Positions 43,671-53,816 of a stretch of 64,000 nt of DNA are shown here, one piece after another. The position numbers were made by a program, and so were the translations under genes. The stretch's first letter is position 1, and each line of letters starts with the position of its first letter. The notes beneath the pieces were generated by a model. It saw nothing but the letters and a program-made list of their open reading frames with translations, did no database searches and had not been told where the DNA came from. This DNA comes from Lachnospiraceae bacterium (GTDB taxonomy: Bacteria; Bacillota; Clostridia; Lachnospirales; Lachnospiraceae), in NCBI GenBank assembly GCA_910574865.1, contig CAJTDN010000008.1, forward strand, positions 124,001 to 188,000, read 5' to 3'.

Positions 43671-45010
43671 ACGTTCTTCACCCCGATTAACTTGATTCCC
43701 TTCACGTCATCCACCTGGGCAAGCGACACTTGTGGCAACACGCAAGCCTCGAACCCCAGCTTCTTCGCCTCCAGCACCCGCTGCTTGGGCATGCTCACGG
43801 CCCGCACCTCCCCACTTAGGCCCACCTCCCCGAAGACGATCATTTTCTCGTCCAACGGACGGTTCTTATAGCTGGAGACGATGGCCAGCACGATTCCCAA
43901 ATCGATTGCCGGCTCGTTCATGCGGATGCCCCCGGCAATGTTGACATAAGCGTCACAGTTCGACATATGCAGGCCAATCCTTTTCTCCAACACCGCCATC
44001 AAAAGGTTGACCCGGTTATAGTCCGTCCCGGTGGCCGTGCGTCTCGGCATCCCGAAATTCGTCTCGCAGACCAACGCCTGGATTTCAATCAGTAGCGGGC
44101 GCGTTCCCTCCATCGAACAAGCCACCACCGACCCGGAAGCATTTTCCGGCTTGCCGCTTAACATATACTCGGAAGGGTTCTCCACCTCCACGAGCCCGCT
44201 CGCTCGCATCTCGAACACCCCGATTTCATTGGTGGAGCCAAAACGGTTCTTGACCCCGCGCAGGATGCGGTAGGACGCATGGCGGTCGCCTTCGAAATAA
44301 AGCACCGTGTCCACCATGTGCTCCAAAACCCTCGGCCCCGCCACCGTGCCCTCCTTGGTCACGTGGCCGACGATGAAAATCGTGATGCCCAATCCCTTGG
44401 CAAGCTGTAGGAACACGTTGGTGGACTCCCTCACCTGCGACACGCTGCCGGGGGCGGAAGAGACCTCCTCACTGTACATCGTCTGAATCGAGTCGATGAT
44501 GACCAAATCCGGCCTCTTGTTTTCAATCACGCCGCGCACCGTATCCAGGTTCGTCTCACACAAGAGCTTCAAATTCTCACAGAATTCCCCCATACGGTTT
44601 GCACGTAGCTTGATTTGCGACAAGGATTCCTCCCCGGAAATGTAAAGCACGCCCCGTCCTTCGGCCAAATGCCGGCACACCTGCAGAAGCAGCGTGGACT
44701 TTCCAATGCCCGGGTCGCCGCCGACCAATATGAGCGATCCTGGAACGAGGCCGCCGCCCAGCACGCGGTCAAGCTCCAAAATGCCCGTCTTCAGGCGCGC
44801 ACGGTCATCCGCACTGACCTCCGACAAGGAAACGACGTTGACTTCCCTGCGTGCCGTGCCCGAACCCTTCGCCGTCTTTGAGGACGTGGCCACCACCTTT
44901 TCCTCCACGAACGTGTTCCATTCCTTACACGCGGGACACTGCCCCAGCCACTTCGACTCTTCGTTCCCACAATTCTGGCAAAAATATACGATTTTCTTTC
45001 CCTTCGCCAT
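43646..45010 (-). CDS. radA: DNA repair protein RadA
   Basis: A RecA-like ATPase of about 454 residues in homologous recombination and branch migration. It has an N-terminal zinc finger (CQNCGNEESKWLGQCPACKEW), Walker A (GGDPGIGKSTLLL), the RadA motif KNRFG, and a C-terminal Lon-protease-like domain (GIRMNEPAIDLGIVLAIVSS). I start at the ATG at 45010 (MAKGKKIVYFC); an in-frame ATG at 45019 is possible. It overlaps the neighbour only if the latter start is used, and follows it immediately. Confidence 0.95.
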   Translation of the reverse strand: MAKGKKIVYFCQNCGNEESKWLGQCPACKEWNTFVEEKVVATSSKTAKGSGTARREVNVVSLSEVSADDRARLKTGILELDRVLGGGLVPGSLILVGGDPGIGKSTLLLQVCRHLAEGRGVLYISGEESLSQIKLRANRMGEFCENLKLLCETNLDTVRGVIENKRPDLVIIDSIQTMYSEEVSSAPGSVSQVRESTNVFLQLAKGLGITIFIVGHVTKEGTVAGPRVLEHMVDTVLYFEGDRHASYRILRGVKNRFGSTNEIGVFEMRASGLVEVENPSEYMLSGKPENASGSVVACSMEGTRPLLIEIQALVCETNFGMPRRTATGTDYNRVNLLMAVLEKRIGLHMSNCDAYVNIAGGIRMNEPAIDLGIVLAIVSSYKNRPLDEKMIVFGEVGLSGEVRAVSMPKQRVLEAKKLGFEACVLPQVSLAQVDDVKGIKLIGVKNVGDAMGLI

Positions 45011-45012
45011 AA

Positions 45013-45423
45013 TCAGCACTTCTCGACCTTCACCGTCGCCCGCTCGTCGGGGCTTAGCTCGGCACTGACGCTCAACTTGCCGCTCAAATTGGTGCGCATC
45101 GCCCCGGCGGACTCGCCATTTACCACTACCATGTACTCGCTCTCCGGCTCCAGTCCCAACGTGAACTGCACGTCGCCCGCGGCGGCCACCTCGAAGCCCA
45201 CGCCCCGCGCGTCCTCCTTGAAATGTCCCACCGCGCTCCCCGGAACGGATTCATAAACGAACATTCCGTTCTTCTCCAGTTTGGTAATCTCCGCGAAAGT
45301 CTTCACCTTGTAAATGTCGCCCCCAAACTCGAAATTGTCCAGCTTGGTCTTGGAGGACAACGTATAGTCCCCAAAGCTTAGCGTCCCATCTTTCTCCGCA
45401 AATAATAACTCCTTCGCCGCCAT
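45013..45423 (-). CDS. Small conserved protein (labelled 'endosialidase' in relatives)
   Basis: A 136-residue soluble protein rich in beta-strands (MAAKELLFAEKDGTLSFGDY ... VYESVPGSAVGHF ... EYMVVVNGE). I recall proteins of this length and start in Lachnospiraceae genomes under the label endosialidase, but nothing here supports a sialidase function. It lies between clpC and radA, just 2 bp from the radA start, so co-expression is likely. Confidence 0.6.
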   Translation of the reverse strand: MAAKELLFAEKDGTLSFGDYTLSSKTKLDNFEFGGDIYKVKTFAEITKLEKNGMFVYESVPGSAVGHFKEDARGVGFEVAAAGDVQFTLGLEPESEYMVVVNGESAGAMRTNLSGKLSVSAELSPDERATVKVEKC

Positions 45424-45467
45424 TTTAAAATTCCTCCTTCGTGTATATAATATTTTGAATTTTTAAC

Positions 45468-47912
45468 TCATACCTGGTAAAATTTAATCACGCCTTTCGC
45501 CAGCCCGGCCTCCACGGTCGTCCCCGCCTGCACCTCGCCGTTTAGCACGGCCTCCGCCAGCTTATCTTCCAGCTCCGTCTGCATCGCGCGCCGGAGCGGC
45601 CTCGCCCCATATTTGGCATCGGTTCCCTTCTCCACGATGTGGTTTTTCGCCGACTCGCGCAATGTGAGCGAGATGTCCATCTGCTCTTTCAACCGCTTCG
45701 TGAACTCCCTGCACAACAATCCCACGATTTGCTTCAAATGCTTCTTCTCCAACGCGTGGAACACGATGATTTCATCAATACGGTTCAAAAATTCCGGGCG
45801 GAAAATCTGCTTCACCTCGTCCATGACGTCCTGCTTCATCTTCTTGTAATCGCCCTGCGCGTCCTCCCGTGTCGCGAAACCCAGCTTCTTCGGCTCCACG
45901 ATGGCCTTCGCCCCGGCATTGGAAGTCATGATGATGACCGTATTGCTAAAATCCACGGTCCGTCCTTGCGAATCCGTGATGCGCCCGTCATCGAGCACCT
46001 GCAACAAAATGTTGAACACGTCGGGATGCGCTTTCTCAATTTCGTCAAACAGCAGTACCGAATACGGGTGCGTCCGCACCTTGTCGCTCAACTGCCCGCC
46101 CTCGTCATGCCCGACATAGCCCGGGGGGGATCCTATCATTTTCGCCACGGAATGCTTCTCCATGTACTCCGACATGTCCACGCGTATCATGGAATTCTCG
46201 TTGCCGAACAACGCTTCCGCCAACGCCTTGGATAATTCCGTCTTGCCGACGCCTGTCGGCCCTAGGAACAAGAACGAGCCGATGGGGCGCCTAGGATTCT
46301 TCAAGCCCACGCGTCCACGCTTGACCGCCCGCGCCACTGCGCCGACCGCCTCGTCCTGGCCGATGACGCGCTGGTGCAGTTCATGTTCCAATTTCTTAAG
46401 CCGCTGCGTGTCGCTCTCGCGCAGCTTCTGCACCGGAATTTTCGTCCATGCCGAAACGACGGCCGCGATGTCCTCCTCCCGCAGCGAAAGCCCGGACGCG
46501 GCGTTCTTTTTTTGTAGGCGTTTCTTCAACGTCTCCAGCTTCTTCTCCGCCTCCTGCTGCTCTTTCTGGATTAACGAGGCCTCCGCAAAATCCCCGCCCT
46601 TGATGCTCTCCTCCTTTTGCCGGACAAGTTCCCGAATCGAATCTTCCAGCTTCGTCACGTTTTCCGGCATCTTGTACCCTCCGAGGCTTAAGCGGGCGCA
46701 CGCTTCGTCCAACACGTCAATCGCCTTGTCCGGCAGGTTGCGGTCCGTGATATACCGCTCGGACAGTTCCACCGCCGCCCGCATCGCGTCCTCACCGATG
46801 GAAAGCTTATGATGCTGCTCATATTTTTCACGCAGTCCTTGTAAAATCCCCAGACACTGCGCCTTGTCCGGCTCCTCCACGGTAATCGGCTGGAACCTGC
46901 GCTCCAGCGCCGCGTCCTTCTCAATATATTTGCGGTACTCCGCAATCGTGGTGGCGCCAATCAACTGCATCCGCCCCCTGGCCAATGCCGGCTTGAGGAT
47001 GTTGGAGGCGTCCATCGCCCCCTCCGCCCCGCCCGCGCCAATCATCGTGTGCAACTCGTCCATGAACAAAATGACGTTGCCATCCGACTCCACCTCGGAA
47101 ATCAGGCCCTTAATCCGCTCCTCGAACTCCCCGCGGTACTTCGACCCGGCAATCAGCCCCGGCAGATCCAGCGTGTAAATTCGCTTCCCCTTCATGCTCT
47201 CCGGCACGGCCCCCGTCGCCAGGCAAGCCGCCAATCCCTCGATAATGGCCGTCTTTCCGACTCCCGGTTCCCCGATCAGGCATGGGTTGTTCTTCGTCCT
47301 GCGGCTCAATACCTGCATCAGGCGGAAAATCTCTTCCTGCCGGCCCACCACCGGGTCAAGCCTCCCGTCCTCCGCCTCGGCGGTCAAATCCTTGCAATAC
47401 TGTGACAAGGCGCCGCCCCCGCCATGCAGGGAATCCTGCAATTCTTCCTGATACTCCCGCGCGTCGATTCCGGCGACATGCAAAATGTCCTGGAACATCT
47501 TTTGCAAATGAATGTCCAGCGTCGTCAACATCCGGGCCGCCACGCAATCCGTCTCCCGGATGAGGGAAAGCAGCAAGTGCTCGGTACCGACCATGTCCGA
47601 GTGCAACCGCGCCGCCTCGTGCACGCTCTCCTCCATGATGAACTTCAACCTCGGGCTTTCCTGCAGGCCCCTCGACTTGCCCTCCTGCGCGGGCGCGATT
47701 AATTCATCCATCAATTTCAAAAGCTTTTCTTCCTCCACGCCGTACTGCGTCAGAATCTGTCCCGCCACGCCGGTCGCTTCCTTCAAAAGCCCCAGCAAAA
47801 GGTGCTCGGTACCGATATAAGGATGTTTCAACTTTTTCGCCGCCTGCGCGGCCCCCTCGATGGCGCGCCGTGCCTGTATCGTAAACCGTTCCCGCATAAA
47901 CTCTTTCTGCAT
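45468..47912 (-). CDS. clpC: ATP-dependent Clp protease ATP-binding subunit ClpC
   Basis: An AAA+ unfoldase of about 814 residues that feeds proteins to ClpP. It has two N-terminal Clp repeats ([30 protein letters not shown]), AAA1 with [14 protein letters not shown], a UVR-containing coiled middle region, and AAA2 with [15 protein letters not shown] and a C-terminal D2-small domain. I use the ATG at 47912, preceded by GGAGGA; the earlier ATG at 47957 overlaps the GntR gene's border. It follows the GntR-family gene. Confidence 0.94.
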   Translation of the reverse strand: MQKEFMRERFTIQARRAIEGAAQAAKKLKHPYIGTEHLLLGLLKEATGVAGQILTQYGVEEEKLLKLMDELIAPAQEGKSRGLQESPRLKFIMEESVHEAARLHSDMVGTEHLLLSLIRETDCVAARMLTTLDIHLQKMFQDILHVAGIDAREYQEELQDSLHGGGGALSQYCKDLTAEAEDGRLDPVVGRQEEIFRLMQVLSRRTKNNPCLIGEPGVGKTAIIEGLAACLATGAVPESMKGKRIYTLDLPGLIAGSKYRGEFEERIKGLISEVESDGNVILFMDELHTMIGAGGAEGAMDASNILKPALARGRMQLIGATTIAEYRKYIEKDAALERRFQPITVEEPDKAQCLGILQGLREKYEQHHKLSIGEDAMRAAVELSERYITDRNLPDKAIDVLDEACARLSLGGYKMPENVTKLEDSIRELVRQKEESIKGGDFAEASLIQKEQQEAEKKLETLKKRLQKKNAASGLSLREEDIAAVVSAWTKIPVQKLRESDTQRLKKLEHELHQRVIGQDEAVGAVARAVKRGRVGLKNPRRPIGSFLFLGPTGVGKTELSKALAEALFGNENSMIRVDMSEYMEKHSVAKMIGSPPGYVGHDEGGQLSDKVRTHPYSVLLFDEIEKAHPDVFNILLQVLDDGRITDSQGRTVDFSNTVIIMTSNAGAKAIVEPKKLGFATREDAQGDYKKMKQDVMDEVKQIFRPEFLNRIDEIIVFHALEKKHLKQIVGLLCREFTKRLKEQMDISLTLRESAKNHIVEKGTDAKYGARPLRRAMQTELEDKLAEAVLNGEVQAGTTVEAGLAKGVIKFYQV

Positions 47913-47957
47913 AAATTCCTCCTTGATTTCTTCGATTTCCAAATTGCTTTCCCGCAA

Positions 47958-48326
47958 TCAGCAATAATCCTCGTAAATCTCATCCACCAACGCATGCACT
48001 TCCTCGCAAGAAATGTTTTTGCAACGGGCCGTCGCCAAAATCATCGTCATGCGCTCGCGCACTTCCTGCAACGCCCGTATCCGGTCATGATCCAAGGACA
48101 CGATGGCCCCGTGCCTCCTGTCCATCGTGATGAACCCCTCCTGCCGAAGCACGTGGTAGGCCTTGTTGACCGTGTGCATGTTGATTCCGATCGTGCCCGC
48201 GAGCTGGCGCACGGACGGCAGGGAATCTCCCTCGCGAAGCCTGGACGTGGCCACGCCCAGGACGACCTGGTTGCGTATCTGTATATAGATGGCTTCCTCA
48301 CTGTTCAAATCAATCTCAATTCTCAT
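47958..48326 (-). CDS. GntR-family regulator (YtrA-like)
   Basis: A 122-residue regulator with a GntR winged helix (IYIQIRNQVVLGVATSRLREGDSLPSVRQLAGTIGINMHTVNKAYHVLRQEGFI) and a short C-terminal helical tail instead of a large ligand domain, the YtrA subfamily pattern. Members usually control neighbouring transporter genes, but none is adjacent here; clpC follows directly, with its start 46 bp downstream. The target is unknown. Confidence 0.9.
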   Translation of the reverse strand: MRIEIDLNSEEAIYIQIRNQVVLGVATSRLREGDSLPSVRQLAGTIGINMHTVNKAYHVLRQEGFITMDRRHGAIVSLDHDRIRALQEVRERMTMILATARCKNISCEEVHALVDEIYEDYC

Positions 48327-48549
48327 ATGTATCCCACCACCTTACCTTCATCCGGCGCGTCCCTTTGCCCGTCATGCCGACCCCGTTGGCATTTTCCAGG
48401 CAAATCCGCCCCAACCTGGATGCTTCCCCAGTGTTACACCTATACTAGCACATCCACGGGTTCTCTGCAAGCATAGATTTTAAAATTTTACCGCCGCATC
48501 CATTCCCCGGGCCGGCCACCGCGCCGATTGGCCCGGGGATACGCGGACG

Positions 48550-50199
48550 CTACCCTTTTACTTCGACAATCCGGGTCGCTATTCTTTCACAAAACCGGAC
48601 GTCATGCTCCACGACGATCATCGTCGGCTGGAATTTCAGCAACAAGTTCTCTATCTGCATCCTGGAAAACACGTCGATATAATTGAGCGGTTCGTCCCAG
48701 ACGTACACATGTGCCGGAGTCATCAGGCCGACGGCAACCAGCACCTTTTTCTTTTGCCCCTCCGAGTAGTCCTCCATCGGCTTCACGAACTGTTCCCGCC
48801 CCATGTCCAACTGCCGGAGTATCGCGCAAAACAAGCTTTCGTCCAGCCCCCGCGCCCTACAAAACGCTTTCATGTCCCCTTTCAGGAAACTGGTGTCCTG
48901 GTTAATATAGGAAACCTTCAGTCCCGTGCCGACCGCCAGCGTCCCCCGCACGAACAAGCCCGCTTCCATGTCCTGTCCCATACGGCTTAAAACGGCCTTG
49001 AGGAAGCTCGACTTTCCACACCCGTTTCGACCACGCAGGGCAATCCGCTCCCCTTGCCGCAATTCAAAGTTGAATCCGCGCAAGACGGTTCTCTCGCCTT
49101 CCCCCATTTCAAAGCCAGGTTCCCCCGGAATCACCCGCTCTCCGCCCGGCGCAAAGTCCCCTTCCAAGTCCCCCGCACCCGGCGCACCCCGCCCAGGCGT
49201 CTTCCACCTGGCGGGCACGACATACCCCACGGTACAGTCCCGCGCCAAAACCAGCACGTCCTTATGATAGGAAAGCGGCGTGATTTTTAAATCCACCACC
49301 TCTTCCACGTCCTTTAGCAGCCCTTCCTTTTCCTCGATTTCCCGCTCCATCCTGCGCTCGTACTGTTTCACGCGGCTCTGCATCTTCTTCGTCTTCGCGC
49401 CGATATACGCCCGGCTTCCGTTTTTATAATCATGGTCCTTGATTGGGTCGCGCCCGATCTTCGTACTTTCGTTTTTTTGCGCCCACCGGTCACTTTGCCT
49501 CGCCGACTGCCGCAGTTGGCCGATTTCCCGCAAGTGCTTTTCATTTTCCTTTCTCGAAAAATTGTCGCGCCGGCTCTTGTTCTCCCACCAACTGGAAAAA
49601 TTCCCTTTCTGGATTTCTATCGTCTTCCGGTTCAGCACCAGGACGTGGTCTATGCAGACATCCAGCAAATCCCTGTCATGGGAAACGAGGATAAATCCCT
49701 TCTTCTGCCGCAGGTAATTCTTGACAACGTCTTTCGCCTCCTGGTCGAGGTGGTTCGTCGGCTCGTCAATCAACAGGAACGCGTTCTCGCCCGAAAAGAG
49801 AATCGCCAGCATCACCCGGGTCCGCTCTCCATGGCTCAGCGTGGAAAACGGCCGATAAAGCACCTCCTGCGGAAGCCGCAATTTGTCCAGTTCACAAAAC
49901 ACCCGCCAAGGTTCGCAGCCCGCCTTCAAATCACCCATGAAATCAACCGCCGGGGAGGCTTTCTGCCCTTCGCTCAATTGATACGGAAAATAGTCGAACA
50001 CCATCTGGGTGCAAATGTTCCCCGAATACTCATATTTTCCCAACAGTAGGTTTAGAAACGTCGTCTTGCCCTTTCCGTTCCTGCCTATAAATCCTAATTT
50101 CCAATCCGTGTCAACAGAAAAAGAAACGTCCTCAAAAACATTGTCAAAACTGCCGTCATAACAAAATGTAAGGTTCGTCACGTTAATTTGCGCCATCAT
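48550..50199 (-). CDS. ABC-F protein, Lsa-like antibiotic resistance type
   Basis: A 549-residue protein with two ATP-binding cassettes and no membrane helices. The first has GRNGKGKTTFLNLL, LSHGERTRVMLAI and LLIDEPTNHLDQ; the second has RGRNGCGKSSFLKAV, YSEGQKKKVLVAV and VYVWDEPLNYID. The start MMAQINVTNLTFCYDG...TDWKLGFIGRNG resembles Lsa-type proteins, which bind ribosomes and displace lincosamides, streptogramins A or pleuromutilins. The second half has a Gly/Pro/Glu-rich insert (about residues 330-370). The upstream leader looks like an antibiotic-responsive attenuator. Confidence 0.85.
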   Translation of the reverse strand: MMAQINVTNLTFCYDGSFDNVFEDVSFSVDTDWKLGFIGRNGKGKTTFLNLLLGKYEYSGNICTQMVFDYFPYQLSEGQKASPAVDFMGDLKAGCEPWRVFCELDKLRLPQEVLYRPFSTLSHGERTRVMLAILFSGENAFLLIDEPTNHLDQEAKDVVKNYLRQKKGFILVSHDRDLLDVCIDHVLVLNRKTIEIQKGNFSSWWENKSRRDNFSRKENEKHLREIGQLRQSARQSDRWAQKNESTKIGRDPIKDHDYKNGSRAYIGAKTKKMQSRVKQYERRMEREIEEKEGLLKDVEEVVDLKITPLSYHKDVLVLARDCTVGYVVPARWKTPGRGAPGAGDLEGDFAPGGERVIPGEPGFEMGEGERTVLRGFNFELRQGERIALRGRNGCGKSSFLKAVLSRMGQDMEAGLFVRGTLAVGTGLKVSYINQDTSFLKGDMKAFCRARGLDESLFCAILRQLDMGREQFVKPMEDYSEGQKKKVLVAVGLMTPAHVYVWDEPLNYIDVFSRMQIENLLLKFQPTMIVVEHDVRFCERIATRIVEVKG

Positions 50200-50317
50200 G
50201 CATCCCTCCTAAATATCGAACTGCCGCCAAAAAACATGCCTTTCCCCGCATTTTACAAAAGTACGCGAAAGCATCGCGCCCCGCGTCAGCCACCGCCGCC
50301 GTTGACGACGCGCAAAA

Positions 50318-50465
50318 AGGGCGGGAAGATGAGTATAACCTGTTTTTGGCGACACGAATCCACGCACCATCTGTCGGATGATGCCACTTCCAAAATCGTC
50401 ACCCTTTACGGCAACGAAAATCGTCATGTCTCAAAAGCAGGTCATTTACTCATCTTCCCACCCCT
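50318..50465 (-). promoter_or_regulatory. Probable transcription attenuator upstream of the ABC-F gene
   Basis: Inverted arms of about 28 bases (50432-50459 and 50323-50348; core GGGAAGATGAGTA) with a few mismatches enclose about 85 bases. Read on the minus strand, the second arm is followed directly by CCCTTTTTG, as in a weak rho-independent terminator. ABC-F resistance genes are often induced by ribosome-mediated attenuation in such leaders. Confidence 0.6.
50442..50453 (-). CDS. Three-codon upstream ORF in the ABC-F leader
   Basis: ATG AGT AAA TGA (Met-Ser-Lys) lies seven bases after AGGGG, inside the first arm of the attenuator hairpin. A ribosome stalled here by an antibiotic would prevent the arm from pairing and so allow read-through into the ABC-F gene. 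The interpretation is inference. Confidence 0.5.
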   Translation of the reverse strand: MSK

Positions 50466-50587
50466 TTCATGTCTCATTCTAATTCTTGGCGCTTTCGCGG
50501 TGCCTGAACTGAAGGTTCCGCTTGCGAAATTCCACGCCGGGCGCGGCCGCCCTTGCGGCGATCCCTTTTTCGCGCCGCCGCCCGCGC

Positions 50588-51478
50588 TTACGCCGTGCGT
50601 TCCTTTCCCCAGAAAAACAACGCCACCGTCCCCGGCCCCGTATGGCTGCCTATCGTGGTGCCGATATTGTTAATCTCCACCTTTCCATTCAACCGTGGAA
50701 ACCGCTCCTCGACCAAATCCGCCACCGCCCGCGCGTCCTCGCCACACGCCGAATGAGAAATATAGCACTTCCCGTCATAATCCGTCCCGCCGGCCGCGCA
50801 TTCCTCCATACGCTTCACGATTTCCTTGATGACGGCGCGCTTGCCACGAATCTTGTAACGGGGAACCAACGCCCCCTTGTCATCCATGTTGAGCAGCGGG
50901 CAAATATGTAACGCCGTGCCAAACCACCCGGAAGCCTTGGAAATGCGGCCCCCTTTCACGTAAAACGTAAGGTCCGTGGAAAAAAACCAATGGTTCAGTT
51001 CCAAACGGTGGGCCACCGCCCAGTCATGCAGCTTATCAACCGGCATCCCGCCATCGCGCAGGTCGGCCAGTTTATCCATGAAAAGCCCGAACCCGGAAGA
51101 CGCCCCAAGCGAATCCACGATGAAAATCTTCCGATTCGGATAATCCTCCAAAAGCTCCTCCCTGGCAATGTTGGCCGAGTTGTAAGACCCGGAAATCCCG
51201 CTGGACAGGCTGACATGCAAAATGTCCCTGCCCTCCTCCAGAAAGGGAGTAAAATATGCAATGTATTCTTCCACGTTCACTTGCGAGGTGCCCGTCTCGG
51301 CACCGTCACTCATCGCCTGGTAAAAGTCGGCGCTGGAAATGCTTTTTCCCAAATCATCCGCATATTCCTTCCCATCCAGCGAAAAGTGAAAACACACATA
51401 ATGAATGTCCCTCTCCTTCATATGCGTTTCCGTCAAATCCGCCGTTGAACAACAGCTTAATACATATCCTCCACCCAT
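50588..51478 (-). CDS. DegV-family fatty-acid-binding protein
   Basis: A 296-residue protein of the DegV/FakB type, which binds one fatty acid for phosphorylation by FakA. Visible are the N-terminal Ser-containing CSTADLTETHM segment, TSQVNVEEYIAYFTPFLEEG, LHVSLSSGISGSYNSA, the hydrophobic pocket region and the C-terminal HTGPGTVALFFWG. I start at the ATG at 51478, which has GAGGAAGGAAA upstream. FakA is not in this window. The ABC-F gene lies downstream. Confidence 0.88.
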   Translation of the reverse strand: MGGGYVLSCCSTADLTETHMKERDIHYVCFHFSLDGKEYADDLGKSISSADFYQAMSDGAETGTSQVNVEEYIAYFTPFLEEGRDILHVSLSSGISGSYNSANIAREELLEDYPNRKIFIVDSLGASSGFGLFMDKLADLRDGGMPVDKLHDWAVAHRLELNHWFFSTDLTFYVKGGRISKASGWFGTALHICPLLNMDDKGALVPRYKIRGKRAVIKEIVKRMEECAAGGTDYDGKCYISHSACGEDARAVADLVEERFPRLNGKVEINNIGTTIGSHTGPGTVALFFWGKERTA

Positions 51479-51536
51479 GTTTCCTTCCTCTTTCTTATTT
51501 GGTTTCACGCCGCGTCACGCGACACTTCGCGGCGCG

Positions 51537-53171
51537 CTACACGTTCAGCACTTCCTCCGCGATATTCCTGGAATGATCCGAAATACGCTCCAAACCCACC
51601 AGGGCGTCCAAAAAGACGATTCCCGCGTCCGTATCGCACTGGTTTGCCGCCAGGCGCATCATGTGCTCGCTGCGCATACGGATTTCCAAATCGTCGGCCT
51701 GGCTCTCCTTCTCGATGACTTTCAGCGCTTCCGCCTTGTCGTTGCCCGCAAACGCCGCGACCGCATGGCAATAACTGTCCGCGCAGACGGAAATCATTTC
51801 CTCCAGCTGCATCTTTCCAACCTCGGAAAATTCCGCCCCCCGTTCCGACATCGTCTGGGCGTACTCGGAAATATTTTCACAGTAGTCGCTGATACGCTCC
51901 ATGTCGGAAAGCGTCTGCAAAAGGCTCGCCACATGCTTGTGTTCCCGCTCGTTCAACGCCAGAGCGCTTAACTTGACCAGGTATCCCGTGATACCGCTGC
52001 AAAGGCGGTCCACCGTCTCTTCCTCGTCACGGATGGCGTCAATCAGCCTTTCATCCCTCGAAAACAACACCGTCCGCGCCTTGTCGATGGAACGCTCCAC
52101 GATCTGCCCCATGCGGCTGATTTCGCTCACCACGGACTCCAGGGCGATTCCCGGCGTTTCCAACATACGGTCGTCCAACAACACCTTGCTCTCCTCGTTT
52201 TCCGTTTCCTCTCCTTTTTGCAGCTTCTCCGCCAGCTTGATAATCAGGTTCGAGAACGGGAACAAAAGTACCGTCGTGCCAATGTTGAACGCCGTGTGCA
52301 CGGCACTAATCTGCGTCTGCGTGATCGGCCCCTCCCCCGCGTCCGGAAACAGCACCGAGAACAGCAAGATGGCCACCACGCTGAAAATCACGGTACCGAT
52401 AATGTTGAACAAAAGGTGCATCCGTGCCGCCGTCTTGGCCGTCTTCTTGGCACCGATACCGGACATGATGGCCGTCACGCAAGTACCGATGTTCTGTCCC
52501 ATGATGATGTAAACGGCCGCGTTAAAGGGCACCAGCCCGGCCGCCGACAAGCTCTGCAAAATGCCGACCGAGGCGGACGAACTCTGGATGACCGCTGTCA
52601 CGACCGCGCCCGCGATGATTCCAAACAACGGGTTCTCGCCCAACACGACGAAAAGGCCGCGAAACGCTTCCGACTCCCGCAGCGGGGACACCGCCGAGGA
52701 CATCGTCGTGATTCCCACGAACAGAAGGCCGAACCCGATGATGATGCTGGACACGTCCTTGGTCGAACGCCGCGTCCCCGTCAGCATCACGATTACGCCG
52801 GCCATGATGGCAATCGGGGCAAGGTTTGACGGGCTCAAAAACTTCGCCCATTCCACCGCGGACACGAGCCACCCGGTGACGGTCGTGCCGATATTGGCCC
52901 CCATGATGACCCCCATCGCCTGACTCAAGTTCATGATGCCGGCATTGACGAAACCGACCACCATGACAGATGTCGCGGACGAACTTTGGATGACCGCCGT
53001 GATAATCGCCCCCAGCATCACACCCATGAACTTGTTGCGCGTCAAAGCCTCCAAAAGGCTCTTCATCTTGCTGCCGGCCGCGTTCTCCAACCCCTGCGCC
53101 ATAATCTGCATCCCATAAATAAACATGCCGAGTCCCCCCACGAAGGGGATGATAATACCAATATAATCCAT
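51537..53171 (-). CDS. Na/Pi cotransporter family protein with PhoU-like C-terminus
   Basis: A 544-residue membrane protein with the duplicated Na/Pi-II repeats (MGVMLGAIITAVIQSSSATSVMV and AGAVVTAVIQSSSASVGIL) and a cytoplasmic PhoU-like helical domain (EISRMGQIVERSIDKARTVLF...). It probably moves phosphate with sodium. I use the ATG at 53171 (MDYIGIIIPFVGGLGM), with GGAGG upstream, rather than 53270, which adds non-homologous residues. It is followed by the DegV gene. Confidence 0.9.
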   Translation of the reverse strand: MDYIGIIIPFVGGLGMFIYGMQIMAQGLENAAGSKMKSLLEALTRNKFMGVMLGAIITAVIQSSSATSVMVVGFVNAGIMNLSQAMGVIMGANIGTTVTGWLVSAVEWAKFLSPSNLAPIAIMAGVIVMLTGTRRSTKDVSSIIIGFGLLFVGITTMSSAVSPLRESEAFRGLFVVLGENPLFGIIAGAVVTAVIQSSSASVGILQSLSAAGLVPFNAAVYIIMGQNIGTCVTAIMSGIGAKKTAKTAARMHLLFNIIGTVIFSVVAILLFSVLFPDAGEGPITQTQISAVHTAFNIGTTVLLFPFSNLIIKLAEKLQKGEETENEESKVLLDDRMLETPGIALESVVSEISRMGQIVERSIDKARTVLFSRDERLIDAIRDEEETVDRLCSGITGYLVKLSALALNEREHKHVASLLQTLSDMERISDYCENISEYAQTMSERGAEFSEVGKMQLEEMISVCADSYCHAVAAFAGNDKAEALKVIEKESQADDLEIRMRSEHMMRLAANQCDTDAGIVFLDALVGLERISDHSRNIAEEVLNV

Positions 53172-53331
53172 GCCTTCCTCCCATCCATGCCCGTGGACAT
53201 GGTATACCACGAAGACGAACCATGTGCGGGCAAGCCCACATTCCTTATTCGTATGAAAAAACTTTGCCAAGCACTTCCTACTATACCATTATTTTAGAAA
53301 AAAGACAATCAGTTTTTTAGCGTCGGCATCA

Positions 53332-53688
53332 TCACTTCTTCATCTTTGGGTCAAAAATCCACGACGCTATATAGGAAAATATCAAGGCCGCCGAGATTCC
53401 CACCGCACTGGCCTTGAACCCGCCCTGGAAAATGCCCAGGAAACCGTTCTTGTCCACGGCCTCCTTCACGCCCTCCCAAAGGATGTTTCCAAATCCCAGC
53501 AGCGGGACGCTCGCCCCCGCCTTGGCAAACTCCAAAAACGGCTTATAAATATTTAAAAATCCCAGGACCGCCCCCGTGCACACCAAAAGCACCATGACGC
53601 GCCCTGGCATCATCTTCGTCCGGTCAAGGAGGATTTGCACCAACGCGCAAACCAGCCCCCCGACCCAAAAAGCATTTACATAATCCAT
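53332..53688 (-). CDS. spoVAE: Stage V sporulation protein AE
   Basis: A small membrane protein of about 118 residues (DYVNAFWVGGLVCALVQILLDRTKMMPGRVMVLLVCTGAVLGFL ... GFGNILWEGVKEAVDKNGFLGIFQGGFKASAVG) matching the SpoVAE/SpoVAEB type. With SpoVAC and SpoVAD it forms the channel that loads and releases dipicolinic acid in spores. The ATG at 53688 has AGGAGG nine bases upstream. spoVAD precedes it by 128 bp. Confidence 0.92.
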   Translation of the reverse strand: MDYVNAFWVGGLVCALVQILLDRTKMMPGRVMVLLVCTGAVLGFLNIYKPFLEFAKAGASVPLLGFGNILWEGVKEAVDKNGFLGIFQGGFKASAVGISAALIFSYIASWIFDPKMKK

Positions 53689-53816
53689 GATAAAAAACCT
53701 CCTGCTATGAGCACTTGGTGACCGTCCTTTGGTCACTTACGTGCGAATGTACTCCGCGCACCCTGGCGAGGTTCATCACGAGCCTGGTTAAGCGGAGTTT
53801 CCGTTTGCTATAAGCA

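Noticed and set aside
50209-50427. 72-codon minus-strand ORF ending just before the ABC-F gene
   Set aside because: It has no ribosome site, runs through the attenuator hairpin and resembles no protein; the three-codon uORF upstream of it has a proper site.
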